Source: Petunia secreta
Lineage: Eukaryota > Streptophyta > Magnoliopsida > Solanales > Solanaceae
NCBI GenBank assembly: GCA_029990175.1
Contig: JARKIP010000065.1
Span: forward strand, 1,554,501-1,618,500
Reading direction: 5' to 3'
Length of the DNA: 64,000 bases
The notes under the pieces were generated by a model, which made no database searches, had not been told where the DNA came from, and saw only the letters and a list, made by a program, of their open reading frames with translations. Shown here in pieces: positions 23,901 to 36,883 of the stretch (position 1 is the first letter of the stretch; each line of letters opens with the position of its first letter). The translations under genes and the position numbers were made by a program.

Positions 23901-26121
23901 GGCGAAACGCCACGCCACCACGGCCAATCGATTTTTCGGTCGATTTGACCGGCCAAAATTAGGGAAAATAGTATCATCGTGTTTCCCTTATCGTCCGCTA
24001 CAAAACCCGCACACTATTTATTTGTTTCGACGAAGGTCAAATCGACCTCTCGTCAATGGAGGTTTTCTATCACCGGAGAAGTCTCCGGACATGGCTAATC
24101 GGAGCCTAAGTTGTTACCATTGCCAAAGGAAGGAGGGAAATCCCTCGTACAGGCATTATTGAGCCGGATTAAAACTAACCCGATTCGAATCCCAAACTAG
24201 TACCCCTCTTTACCCCTATTTTCCCTTTACTTTTAATTGTTCCTGCATGACTTTAGACCTGAATTTGCCTAGTTTGTTCAATGTTTTAGCATGCTTTATA
24301 GTGGTTTCTCGATCGATTAGGGTTAAGAATTAGTGAATGACAGCTTTTGTTCATGATGCTAATTTGAACACTGATACTGAGTTTAATATAATCGCGACTA
24401 GCATATTAGATTATTTCTGTTGATAGGTAAGCTTAAAATCCTTGTTCATTTTGGAGTATGTTTGTCTTTGTTCGTCACAGTTGCCTAGCCTCTTATCTTT
24501 CCAAAATGCATGATCCCACATGATTATATGTCTGATTTTGAAATCGACAATCTGATTTAGCATGTTTAAGGTTTTTGAAAGTAATTTGGTTGAATCTCTT
24601 TATTGAAAGTATAAATGGAAGCTGGTATAACGTCTCCTGAAATCTGGTAAATTATTTTCAATCTTTAAACTTGTTAAGGGACTGATCTTGATCATAGACT
24701 ATGTTAAGTTTGAAAAGAGGAAATCCTGTTTAGTTTAGAATTGAGTTTACCCTAAAACTAAGGGCTGATTGATTTATTCTTGACAAGTCCACCTAAGAGT
24801 ATCTTTTAAGTTTGGAAGGAAAACTTTTCCCTACCCTTCTGATTTTCAAACTGACTTTGTTTATGGGAAATTGATTCCCTCGGATTAACAACATGATCTT
24901 CCCTTTCCTTCTTTAAAATTTTGCCCTTTCACATTAGGATTTGAATTTTAAAAGGCCCTAGACTATGCCTATATAAACTGAATCCCTATTGCACACAAGA
25001 GATTCCTATACTGAGACACAGAAAACACACAGCTTAGGCATTAAACACTTAAAGCACACCACACACATACACAGCATCCTGCATAGAGGACAAAGGCAGC
25101 AGATCATCTTTCTGAAGCCTAAACTTTTCTTCTGGTTCTTTTTTCTGAAAAAGCAATTGCTTTTTATTTGGTTACTTGGTCCTGCTCTGCAAAATCCTTA
25201 TCAACTTGCATTTGTTTCTTTATTTCCTCACTGTCAAAAGGTATTCTTTCTTTCCTTTGATTGCTCACTGCATATTGTCCTCTCTGTTTGTCTATGTTTG
25301 GATGAATCAGTATGTTCTTACATCACTTTTACTTGGCTTGATTTAGACTACTTTAGTTGAAGTACTGCATGTTTAAGCTCTGCTTTTACTATGCTATCTT
25401 AGTCCTATTCAGTTAAGAGGATCCAATAGGATCCTACCTATATTCTGTTGAAAATAGGGGAACAATCCATGCTTCTATTAGTCAGGTCCTCTGTTTTGGA
25501 TAGAGGCCTCAACTCAGGCCTTTCCCCTTCCCCTTTCCTTGCTAAGTTTGTGCTTGCAGGTTGCTTGAATGGCTTTAGCTGGGCCAAACTATGTTTAATG
25601 GCTACAGGGTAACTTTTAAAAGCTTAAGAGAATCAGTGGTTGAACACTCTTAAGTTAACTATGGTACTGGGGTACTGAAACTTTGAACTCATGACTGCCT
25701 ATTTAACTTAACCTTAAACTTTGGGAAAACAGGACCCTTTGGAACTTGTGGCCCTATGCTCATTCCCTTAGAGACTGCCCCTCTTATGTAAATTTGATTA
25801 TGATCCTGTTTGTACTTCTATTAACACAGGAAAACAGTCACTCGACTGTGTTATGGCTATTCAGGAGCCAATTCCTAACTCATACTCCTATGTCTTGAAT
25901 CATGATAGGATTTAGCATTTTCTTAAAAAATCAGTTTGACATGCATAACAGATTGTTTATAGTTTTCAGCTTTGTTCCGTTAACATGTCTTGAACAGATT
26001 TTAAAATTGAAACTCAAAAGCATGCCTATTTTTGTGATTAAATCTGGAACCTAACTTGAATAGGGGCTATTTGTGCTATTCGTATCTAATATAGACTGTT
26101 TATGAAAACTTCAGTTGCCCC
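23287..26121 (+). repeat. Ogre-1 3' LTR, first part
   Basis: It starts TGTTGACACCCAATTTTG and matches the 5' LTR through about 25650. It then continues with about 470 bp that the 5' LTR lacks. It is interrupted after GCCCC (26117-26121) by Ogre-2. Confidence 0.9.
23859..23897. repeat. (CT)n microsatellite in the Ogre-1 3' LTR
   Basis: About 19 CT units. The 5' LTR has only about 8 (around 10613-10628), so the tract changed length after insertion. Confidence 0.95.
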
Positions 26122-29100
26122 TATTGATACCCAATTTTGTCCCTCCTTTTTCTAAAATTGGCCATAATTCAACTTAAGGGTACAATGTGACTATTTATAC
26201 AAAATGTGCATTAGAAATCATGCATTTACGTGCGTTATCCTCTATTTACATATTATATATTTAAGTGTAGCTATATTATGTAACTTTGCATCATTTATGC
26301 TATTTGTCAAAATTGTGACTATTTGTAAAATTAGTACATTTATAATATTCGTAGCTATATTATATAATTACGTCATTTAGGCTCCATGTCAAGTTTGTTT
26401 CAATTTCTGATTATTTGTGCAAATTAGCAATTATTTGTGATTATTTATTTTTAAATAATTTTATTTGAGTTTATTTAATATTTATTTGTGCATTTTTTAA
26501 TATATGTATATCTATATTTTATTTTTAGACCTTTAAGTTAAATATTGGCCAATTAAAGTGTCCAAATTCCTTTTTATTATTAATTCTTCCATATTTCAAA
26601 ATTGATACCCAAAATTCTTTATTTATCTTTATTTATTTTTATTATTTACATCTTTACTCTGAACCTAGCCAAATTTCCTAGCCAATTACGTCCGTATTAT
26701 TTGAATTTTTAAAATTCCAAACCTTCTTACTAATTATACCTTGAATCTAGACCAAATAATAGTCTAGAAACGTCTTCCTGTCCAAGTTCATCCCCTCCCC
26801 CCCCCCCCCAAATCTTTTCCCAAATCAAATCCCTAAATCTACCTAAAATCCCTCCCTAATCTTTTCTAATTTCCAAAATCCCTAAAATCAATCCCCTAAT
26901 TCCCTAATCCCCTAATTACTCTCATAATCACCCCCTTATCATTTTTCCTAATACTATATCATCATCATCATCATCATCATCTATCCACATCGAAAGGACA
27001 CACAGTGCACAAGATACACGTAGACCCCACCGAGGATCTCTTCTCTCCTCTCCTCTCTACTTCATCTTCCCCACACAACTCACACTCGATTGCACAGAAT
27101 ACATACCCACATACAACCTCTTTCTCCAAAATACACATCCACTCAAAAAACACATTCTCACATCTTTTCTTGACATCTCTTTATATAGAACATCAAGAGA
27201 CTCCACAGGATCTTCTGCCCCACCTCTCTAAAGCCTCTCCAAACACCGCTTCAACACTCAGCATACACAACCAAATACAATACATACACACCATCGAGAC
27301 CTACCCCTTTAATCTCCTTCTTGAACACCCAAATCAGTAACACATCAGAAATATAAATACATACATACACGAACTAACCCATCTCCTCCCTCCAAGTATT
27401 TCCACCCGAACTCTCCAAACACACATATCGGTATATACATATATACACACACACTCTGAAACAGGGGAAGTCGAGGGAAGGGAAAAACACAGAAGTAGTG
27501 GCAAACATCACCACCACCGGCAAATTCAAACCAAAAATCAGATCGCAACTGGGGAAGGGGACATGTTCTTTTAGATTTTTGAGAGTGAGGGCATCAGCGT
27601 AGCGGCGATGCCGTGGTTCCCACTAGGAAAAGCCATTGGCAGTCGCCCTCGCTTTTTCCTCATTTTTCGATCATTGGAAGTTGATACAGTCTTAAATCAT
27701 TGGCCATTCAATCATTTGGACTGAGGCTTCTCATTGTTCTTCGAACAGAGTTCACTTGACTTTCCCTTGATATTTTATTTTGCAGGGATTACGTTGTCGG
27801 AACTTTGCTTTGATTCAGTCTCGATCTGTTTGGTTTGGTTGGGAGAGGATGTTGGTTTCGGGTGTCTTTGGCCCGTTTACCCCGTCGCACCGACCCGTTT
27901 GTTTTCTTGCTGAACCTGTCGCTTCCTGTTTTTGCTCGTCTTCGGCGACAGTTTAATTTGGCTTGTTTGATTTGGCTAAACTGTTACTATTATTGGACTT
28001 TACCAATTTGTTTTTGATATGCAGGATGTTGGTCAAACTGACAGAGGTGTTATCCACTCTTTAATACACTGATGGCCAATGAAAAAATAGATTTTACATA
28101 TACTTAGGCCTACACAAGGAATTGACTGAAATACAATGAATTGACGGACTAATCACGGCCAAGGAAAATAATTGTTTATTTGAGGCCTATTGATAAACAA
28201 TCCCATTCCCACGTCCCTAAAACAAAAGCTATGATGACGTGTATATGCCGTATTTACAAATGAGCCGGTAATGGAGTGATGAGACCGGTACTTGGCATGG
28301 AAACACGACCGGCCGGCGTGTTTGCAGCCGTATTGACGTCCCTAACCTCCACCCAATTCATATACACCTGAGCCGACACTTTCAAAAATCCCTTTTCCCC
28401 CTTTATTTTAAAATTGTCATTATTAAAACTCTTATTATTACTACTATTACTCTTATTATTATTAATATTGTTATCACTATTATTTATCATTATTATTGTT
28501 ATCATTATTATTATTACTTAAAAAAAATACTTTGATCATTATTATTATCATTCTTGTTATTATTTTTATTATCGTTAATATTGTTAATATTTTCATGTTT
28601 TTGCGAGGTACATCATGGTGGAGTTACGAAAAGTTAACACCTTATAAAATCCCCTTTCCCCTTTATTTTTGAAATATTATCATTATTTCCATTATTATTT
28701 ACTAATATTATTATTACTATTATTTACTCACTTAATTTCATTTGCTTCTTGCAAGGCACTTTTTTTCCAAGGAAGAAGCCAATTAGTAAATTCATATTTT
28801 TTATTATACGCGTAGTATTTAAATTATCTTTTAGCGTTTGCTCATTTACTGGTTTGAATCCCAATTATAATTCCGGACGGTAATCACATTTGTGGGGCTC
28901 GAGAGGTGCCTAACCCCTTCCTCTCGAGTTTACTCGAACTTCTTACCTAGAATTTCTGGTTCGTAGACTAAGTTTAGGAGATAATTGTTAAAATTGGCTA
29001 GAAACAGAATTGGTGACCTAATACACCTTAGAAACTATATTAGGTGGCGACTCCAACACTTAAACTCAAATGAGTTACCCAGTCAAATCCGAAACCCGAC

Positions 29101-29134
29101 TCGCCTCGAGTTGAGTCCTTAATCGGGTATGACA
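26122..29134 (+). repeat. Ogre-2 5' LTR
   Basis: It starts TATTGATACCC (the TG end has mutated to TA) and ends GGGTATGACA. It includes a poly-C run (about 26796-26809) and a long (ATT/ATC)n tract (about 28417-28590). A TATATA box at 27182-27187 follows the pyrimidine-rich segment. Overall similarity to the 3' copy is roughly 95% by eye. Confidence 0.9.
27182..27187 (+). promoter_or_regulatory. TATA box of the Ogre-2 5' LTR
   Basis: CTTTATATAGAACATCAAG is conserved in both Ogre-2 LTRs (the other copy is at 45822-45827). It lies mid-LTR, where the U3/R boundary is expected. Confidence 0.45.
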
Positions 29135-29137
29135 GAA

Positions 29138-29155
29138 TGACGACTCCGCTGGGGA
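29138..29155 (+). other. Ogre-2 primer-binding site
   Basis: TGACGACTCCGCTGGGGA lies 3 bases after the LTR end. It is one base different from the Ogre-1 site (TGGCGACTCC...). Confidence 0.75.
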
Positions 29156-32100
29156 TATCAAGGATCAAACCATAACGGGATTTAAATTGATATTCTTTAT
29201 TTGATTTTCGTTTATACTAACTTTTCTTCTTTTTCTTTTTTGCAGGAGTAAGGTTTATTTTTTAATTTTATGTGTTTTATTCCTTAAATTATTTGATTAT
29301 ATTTTTCTTTATCATTGTTCATGTCACTCACACTTCCCCTACTCCTGAAAAACGACACTTTACACACACACGGCGATTACGTGGATCCCACGGTCGCTTC
29401 ACCACAAAAAACCTTTTAGGAGGACATTTTGGAATATAGTTGGTCCGTGGTACAACCAACAATTTCAAATGATCCCACTCCTTGACCGTTCGCCTTGGGG
29501 AACCGTGTCCAGAATTACACAGCTCTTAGTGGAGACTCTTGTTTAGGACCATGCATCATGTCATGATTAGAAAAATTTTGACTTCGGCCCATACCTAAGT
29601 CTATTAGTTCACCATATTTGAACGAACAAAATGGGTCTCCGACCCTAAGGGACGTTTGAATATGTTATGTGTGCATTTATTTAAAGTTGAACGTGTCTAA
29701 TGTAGACCATTTGTTCACATAAAAATGGGTTCTCATAACAAAATCAATTGTCTATTCAAACGAACCCAATTATTTTATAAAATTATTTTTGGGTTATGAA
29801 CGAAATTAATTTTTGTTCTACTTTTATGAAAAACAAAATAATAGATTTTAAATTAATTTCTTCTACTTTTTATGTAGCAAGACAAATTATTATTTTCTAT
29901 TTACCTAAAGCAAAAATGTTATTTTTTACGTTTGTAAAATAAAGTTAATTATTTTATAAAAATATTTTCTGTTAATTTTGGGTTATGAGAACAATTGGGA
30001 TGATACAAAACACACGTTCAAATTTAAATAACATAATCAAATTAGGAAGGCTTGACATCCTTGGTATGTTAAAGTCCATTAGCCAACCTCGTCTAAAAGC
30101 GTCATCATATGACGCCTATCATGCATATTATGTGTATTGATCTGCTTTGCATATGAAATTATTATCTGACTTGTTGTTTTAGTTGACTTATGCGTCTATT
30201 TCAACTTGTGAATTTTGAAATTGTATATATCATGCATACCTTCCGCCGCTCCTGGCAACTTTCTAAATCGTGCATTGAAAATACGGTGGTTGCGACCACC
30301 TCTTCCCTCACATAAAAACTCCTTTAGGGTGAACGACTTGGAATCTATTCGATCTGAGACGTTCCCGCTCCCGAGCCGTCCGCTTGGGAGGATAATAAAA
30401 TCCAGTCTAGCTAACTCCATTCCTTAGTAGCAGCGTTAGGAATCATGCATCATGACATGTCATTAGTCGACTTGTTCTCAAGTCCGATAGGCCAACTTTT
30501 TCAAACAATCCGAACGGGTTTTTAACCCTATAGAGCATTGAACATGATTTATTTGCATTTACTTAAAAGATTAAACGTGCGAATGTAGACCGTTTATTAA
30601 CATTGTTCTGCATTCAGTGCCATTCAAAGGCACAAAGGTTTCCTAAGAGGCTTTTAAAAGCCCACAGTGAGTCAGAAATGATTGTTTATTCTTACGCGGT
30701 CGGAGTTACTCTGTATTCAATGCCATTCAAAGGCACAAAGGTAAGCCAAGAGGCGTCAAAGCCCAAATTGAATCAGAAATGATTGCTTAAACAATCAGAG
30801 GTACTCTGTATTCAATGTCATTCAAAGGCACAAAGGTTACCCAAGAGGCATCAAAAGCCCGAACTGAATCAGAAATGATTGCTTAAACGATCAGAGTTAT
30901 TCTGTATTCAATGCCATTCAAATGCACAAAGGTAACCGATGAGGCGTCAAAAGCTCAAATTGAATCAGAAACGACCATTTATTTCTTAAACAATTGGAAT
31001 CATTCTGTATTCAATGCTATTCAAAGGCATTAAATGGTAACCAAAGAGGCATTAAAGGCCCAATTTGAAGCAGAAATAACCACTTGATAGATGGGATGAC
31101 ACGTAACGCACATTTATCCTTTATATCATTATATAAAGACTTAACATTCTTGGCATGTCAAAGGTCCATTAGCAACTTCCGTCTAAAGTGTCTAAAGAGT
31201 TCTCAACTCACAACGACACATCTCCTCATATCCTCTATTGCATTGTTTTCAAAAGCTTGTGCCACACGTTGATCATTTTGCTCACAATAAAGCGAATCTT
31301 AGGCATTTTTATTCTCCCTTTCCTTTTCCGAAAGATTACGGCCAATAGAACATTTGACATGGTTGCTGAAATCCCTCAGTTGGAATCTTCTGGGGATGGA
31401 TCAACATGAAAATGTTCGTCTGGCTATGATCTAATTACTAACAGTATTTAGTCTTTTCCTTCTCTAACACCGTTTCAGTATGAGCCAAGGATATAAAGTC
31501 CAAATAAAAGCAACCTTCTTCCTTAGGCTCCGCATTTTGTTAGCAAACGAAATGATGCGTGTGGCACAAAGCGCTTCTCAAAATCATCGTGTGTAAGACC
31601 GTCCTTCATATTATAGGATGCATTACTTATTTGATGTGTGCGCATTTCGTTGAATTTGTCTATTGTTCTAGGTCTCTAAAGGAATCCTTTCTCCTAATCC
31701 TATCTCCTCCCTGGGAAGGTATCTGATCTCCCTACTCTGCATCCAAATCCTGACATCTAAAATCTTTCACATGACCAAACTATCTCTAACTCATTACCCA
31801 ACTCAACACCTATTATCCAAAGGTTGGGTTAAGTCGAATAACGAGGCAAAAGACATTTTCCGTTGCATAACACAATCTACTCCTTACACAACATCTTTAC
31901 CACTTTGCATTGGCATCCAACCCCTCATCTCCCATTTAAACAAGCATCGGTCATTTGATCAAAATCCTTGACTTGACTGCTACATAGAGCACTCAGGCAA
32001 TCTTTTGTGATATATGTGCATTCTATCATAACCTCCAAAATTCAAGCACTAAGCCATCATCCGCGGTCTAGGCATTCTCTCAAGCTTATGCGACATTTTT

Positions 32101-33116
32101 GCTTCAAGTCTCTGCTAATGTGCCCACACGGTTTTGTGCATTTCACCACTCTTTTACGGTTGCGTCGTACTTGAACACCGAAGTTGGTCAAGAATTTAGA
32201 TTTAGAAAGCCGAAATGGCAAGCCAAGCTGAAAACACATTTTTCTGCAACAAAGTCCTTTTGACCACCAGCATATAACAACAAAGGCATTCAGACAATCC
32301 CAATACTGTACAACCTTGCATTATACTTACACGAGAAACACAAAGCTCAGAATCCAATTGACCAAAGCATGACAATGGTACAATAAAAACCAATAAAGAG
32401 AAATTGCAATTCCCAAACCACAAAAAGCACCTTTGCACAAACTGATCCATCAAAATTGGCCCCATGACTTTCGAAAGCACAAAACATGAAGACACTCCAT
32501 CACAACCTAAGACAAATACAATTTTGGACAATCTCCAAATCCGACAAAATCCAAACATCAAACCTCAGTTTGAGTATGCAAATATCCACATACTAATAAT
32601 CGTCGATATACCCAATCGTCACACCAAAGGACGAATGCAAATTTTAGACAATACATTGGTGTTCATTGCAATGCAACCACTCTTTCTTGTGATCTGGCAT
32701 ATGCAATAAACTGGGGCAGAATTTTTGAGGATCCCCTCAAAAATTCCAAAAAGGCGCAAACTTGACACTGGGGCAGAAATTTTTGAGGTCTCCTAAAAAA
32801 TTTCAAGAGAAGTCCTCACAATAGCAACACGATAGCCTCTTTAGCACATTGCATGACACAACAATAACACTCTATTTGTCGCACTTTACTTTACTTTTGC
32901 TTGTAGGGTATACAGCCCGAAGGGTAGACAACCTTATGAAGAAACATCATGACAAGGGAAAAATTATACAAGATATAGCAACAGAGCGCAACACAACAAA
33001 TATGCAAGTCGACCTCCCCTATAAAAACTCACAATTTTTCTTTGATTGCAGGTTTACACAGGTACCGAGTATACCCAACAACTCTCGCAATGCAAAGCAT
33101 GACATCAATTTGAGAA
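29156..33116 (+). other. Ogre-2 non-coding interior, left part
   Basis: No coding frame longer than about 120 codons and no protein motif was found. 29333-29700 is leader homologous to Ogre-1. 30220-30600 looks like a second, diverged version of the same module. 31500-31650 resembles the DNA just upstream of gag in Ogre-1 (18400-18540). ACTGGGGCAGAATTTTTGAGG-like blocks repeat near 32710-32800. ORF1 and gag appear to have been lost rather than mutated in place. Confidence 0.6.
30606..31085 (+). repeat. Tandem repeat, about 95-103 bp, five units, in Ogre-2
   Basis: Units begin near 30608, 30711, 30806, 30902 and 31005 with CTGTATTCAATGCCATTCAA followed by AGGCACAAAGGT. Each then has an AAGAGGC..CAAAGCCC block and AATCAGAAATGATTG. 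Spacings are 103, 95, 96 and 103 bp. Confidence 0.9.
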
Positions 33117-33211
33117 GCGTAGAATCCATGTCGGTGGATATATATGGTCCGCGTCGGTGGGCATCACATTCGTAGAATCCATGTCGGTGGATGTATAAGG
33201 TCCGCATCGCT
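33117..33211 (+). repeat. 53-bp minisatellite, left remnant (two units)
   Basis: Two units of the TAGAATCCATGTCGGTGGAT type are identical in kind to the large array at 42667-43640. The array stops abruptly inside a unit at 33211 (GGTCCGCATCG). Confidence 0.9.
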
Positions 33212-34850
33212 ACTTTAACCTCTAGATTATCAAATCTTTATAATTTTTTTCTTTTTCATTAATATCATGATATATTTTATTCTATGTTATATCTATATAA
33301 CAAAAAGTCTTATAATTAAAATAAAAAAAGAATAATAATTATCAAAGTATTAATAAAATATAAGTTAATGATTTCATTAATAAAATAAATGAGAAGAATA
33401 AATTGTAGAAATAATTTTACTTGTATTAGTAATTTTTCGGTCTTGTATTAGTACTTTACTAATAAAAAATAGAACTCATACACAATATAAAATAAAATTT
33501 TAATGCATGAAGTATTAAAAAAATATTGAGGGTAGCAATATATTATATATAATCCAAAATATTATCTATTTATCTTATATAAATATTAAATGATAATGTA
33601 CAGAGGCGGACCCACATGGTGGGCTAGGGTGCACCGGCACTCGCTAGCTCGGCCAATATTTTTGTATTTATGTTATAATTTTCTATGGTACATTGGCCAA
33701 GTTTGCCTACAATACTTGCATCTTTTTCTTAGTCCCCCCCCCCCCCCCCCCCCGTTTTGAATTACTCAGCTCTCTTTTTTATTTAATTTTATTTTTTCCT
33801 ACACTATAATTAGTAGCACCTGTAACTTACAGTTCCTGTGTTCGCCTTTGTTTCATCAATGCTAACTAAAACTCGAATATTCGTACACACAATAGAGAAC
33901 GAGGGTGAACGTATTTTGAGGCAAATTCATAATTTTCGTAATATTAATGAACTGAAATTACTATAATAAGCTATATATTATTTAGATTATAGGTAAAATA
34001 TTGTGACGAATAAATTATATATAAAAATATATCACATAGATAGGGGATTGAAAATGTCGAGGGCAAAATAGACATTATATAGAATAAAGGCGGGAGGATG
34101 ACTTTTTTCATTACTGAGGGGGGAGTTTGATTTTTAAGCCAAAGTTGGGGGATCAAAATAATTTTCACCCTTAGAATATTCTTAAACTTGTTCCAAATCT
34201 TACTCGTGAATATCACGAAGAGAGTGGGTGATTATTTGTTTGTGGAGACTGAAAGCCCTAATCTGTTAATGTTTTCGACCTAACTATCAAAAGGCAAGCA
34301 GAATTTTTTAGCCATCCATTGAACTAACGTGGACGGCTTGGATTGACTTGGAATATAGGGGGGTGTTAGGCTGGAAGGAAATTATATGAGAACTTGCATA
34401 TTGAGGTTAGAATTTGGGTCCAATTTCAAATAATATTCACTTTCAGAAAGACCCGCTTGCTCTGATTTATTTTTGCAATTAAAAGACTTTCTAACACAAA
34501 TATTGAAATTTGCAAATAATGTAAAGTCGACTGTGAAAAGTATGATTTTTTGAAAAATTTAACAACCTTGCAAACTGTTCCGCCCGAACGGCTACAAATG
34601 AAATTAAAATTTAATTTGCCAAAAATGAGAAAATAAAGAACTAAAATTGTAAAATATCCTGAATTTGCAGATACAACCAAACATTGCAAAAATAATCATA
34701 TTTTGGCAAAAATTTAAGTTTCATAATTCCTTAGGAAAATGACAGTTTTGGCTTTATATTAGCACAACACGCTATATTTTATGATTTAAATAAAAAGTAA
34801 GCACTGACAAATTAGTTTTAAAAAATACGGGTCAAAATCAGGTGTCAACA
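33212..34850. other. AT-rich DNA of unknown origin inside the minisatellite
   Basis: There is no coding frame or recognisable protein. The segment is very AT-rich, with poly-A/T stretches, and includes a MITE-like piece at 33601-33850. It ends where Athila-like coding DNA begins. GGTGTCAACACC just before 34850 may be the edge of the next fragment. Confidence 0.4.
33601..33850. mobile_element. Possible hAT-like MITE with a poly-C core
   Basis: About 250 bp starts CAGAGGCGGACCCA and ends TGTTCGCCTTTG, imperfect inverted repeats of each other. A run of about 20 C lies inside (about 33736-33753). The flanking 8-mers do not match, so target duplication is not supported and the call is tentative. 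Confidence 0.35.
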
Positions 34851-34860
34851 CCAGTGATAG

Positions 34861-35939
34861 TGAGTCCGAATTGAGAGTTCCCATTTGAACTCATGTGTGG
34901 CCTTCGGGTAAAAAAAATGCTTCATCCAATTTATTATGCTAGCAAAATAATAAATAGTGTTCAACTTAACTATACAATGACAAGAAAGAATTGTTAGCCA
35001 TTATTTTTGCTTTTGAGAAGCTTAGGGCATATATGATGGGGTCAACAGTTATTGTGCGCACCGCTAACTTTGAAATTCGATATTCAATGAATAAGGAAGA
35101 CTCCAAACCTCGGTTGATTCGATGGGTTCTTTTGTTACAAGAATTTGATGTAGAAATCAAGGATAGGAAAGGGATCGAAAATCAAGTTGCGGATCATCTC
35201 TCCCGTTTTGAGGAAGAAATGAGATTGAAAGTTTCTATTGATATTGATGACTCCTTCCTGGATGAGAGAGTTGTTATGCGGATTTGGCTAACATTGTTAC
35301 TTATGAGGAGATCTGAATGATTTCACATATAATAAAAAAAAGTTGATTTATATATTCTGGCACTATTTTTGGGAGAAATTGTACGTTTTACACATGTGTG
35401 TTGCTGGATGATTAGTAGTTGTGTGGCCGAGTCCGAGCAAATGAAGATTTTAGAAATATGTCACTCTTCTCCTTATGGAGGACATCATGGTGATATTCGT
35501 ACGGCGGCTAAGATGTTAAAATGTGGTTTCTATAGGCCATCCCTTTATAAAGATGTGAATGTGTTTGTGAAGAGTTGTGACAAATGCCAAAGAGCCAGAG
35601 AAATCTAAAAGGCATGGAACACCTCAAAACCCAATTGTGAAGGTTGAAATCTTTGATTTGTAGGGGATTTCTTTTAAGGGTCCATTCACTAGTTGTTGTG
35701 GGATGAAGAATATTCTTATGGCGGTCGATTATATGTCCAAGTGGGTGGAAGCCATTGCATTTTCAAATAACGAGGTCAAAAGTGTCACCTCGTTCCTCAA
35801 GAAGAACATATTCACCCACTTTGTAACTCCCCAAGCCATCATTAGTGATGATGGCTCCTACTTTTGTAATAGAGCCTTTGATTTTCTATTGGAGAAATAT
35901 GGGTTGAAACATAAGGTGGCAATGCGTTATCATCCATAA
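34861..35939 (+). pseudogene. Athila-like gypsy pol fragment (RNase H end and integrase)
   Basis: The plus-strand frames read KKELLAIIFAFEKLRAYMMG, then RLIRWVLLLQEFDVEIKDR and NQVADHLSRFE, the C-terminal RNase H block typical of Athila and related gypsy pol. Integrase follows: a zinc-binding part (GGHHGDIRTAAKM...KSCDKCQRARE, 35470-35607), then MAVDYMSKWVEAIAF and IISDDGSYFCNRAFDFLLEK. These include core Asp positions. Stops and frameshifts separate the blocks. The fragment is cut at both ends; no LTR, gag or protease is present. Confidence 0.8.
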
Positions 35940-35944
35940 ATAAT

Positions 35945-36334
35945 CCACCTGACTAGAAGGGAAAGAAAATATTCAACAATGTGAAAAATAATGCAACAGT
36001 TGACTTAATAATTACATTGATACTAGAAAATATGGAGAAGGTGTTTAGAGATAGAATTATCATCACCAACAATGTAGACATGCCTTTACGGCTACGTGCC
36101 AGCCACAAATACAGTACCAGCACATACAAGAGTATACAGCACCAGGGGACCCCAATTTTCAGCCTCAATACAGAAATACGGTATTTCAAATACCCTGCAG
36201 CATTTGGATATTTTTTAACTAGGAACCAATATGATTAGATCCTAAAGATGTTGGACAAGGAAGAAACATCTACTCAAGCAATACATTGGAAATATGGCGG
36301 GTATGCTTAGTTGTTTCATGAATCTAGGAAGAGC
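35945..36334 (+). pseudogene. Copia-3 gag fragment, left half
   Basis: Degenerate plus-strand frames resemble the Gln/Pro/Tyr-rich end of a copia gag (EYTAPGDPNFQPQYRN, then KMLDKEETSTQA). The fragment continues across copia-4 at 42004. It is heavily mutated and has no upstream LTR. Confidence 0.6.
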
Positions 36335-36883
36335 TGTGGAAATGAGAAGAAATGTGGAAAATTTTCTTGTTGTTATTTCATCATTTTGTATGTCCTATAT
36401 ATGCAAAGCTATAATCAAATTGTAATTACATTCCTATCCTCTAACAAACCATAACAAACAGCCTAGTCACTAATTCTAGAACCCTCTATACAAGATTCCC
36501 TATAACAACCAAAAATATTTATCTATTCTATCCTAATTATCTATCAGAAATACAGAAAATAATACTTGTCCAGCACGTTGCTCTTATTGGGCCAAAAATG
36601 TAATTCTTCTGAACATTAGTTTTGAGGGCAGCCCATTGAAACCATCAGACAATTAGCCCAACATAGAATTATAGCCGGGCAGCCCATTGAAACCATCAGA
36701 CAATTAACCCAACATAGAATTATAGCCCAATAGTCCATTTTGACCAGTCAACCTCGATGACATCGAAGCTTTGTTATGTCCGTAGTCAAAGAACCTTTCT
36801 TCTTCTTTGTTCCTTTGTCTTCTGTGTCTGTTGATTTTCCTTTGTCTATCAGAGAGACGTGAGTGGTAGGATCAGTGCTAACA
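36335..36883 (-). repeat. Copia-4 3' LTR
   Basis: 549 bp from TGTGGAAATGAG to GTGCTAACA on the plus strand. It contains an internal direct repeat of about 50 bp (GGGCAGCCCATTGAAACCAT twice, near 36629 and 36676). Confidence 0.95.

Noticed and set aside
27005..27340. 111-codon Ser/Thr/His-rich frame in the Ogre-2 5' LTR
   Set aside because: The equivalent region of the 3' LTR does not keep the frame. Composition follows the pyrimidine-rich LTR leader.
33601..33850. A confirmed hAT transposon
   Set aside because: Terminal repeats are imperfect and flanking 8-mers differ. Kept only as a low-confidence MITE.
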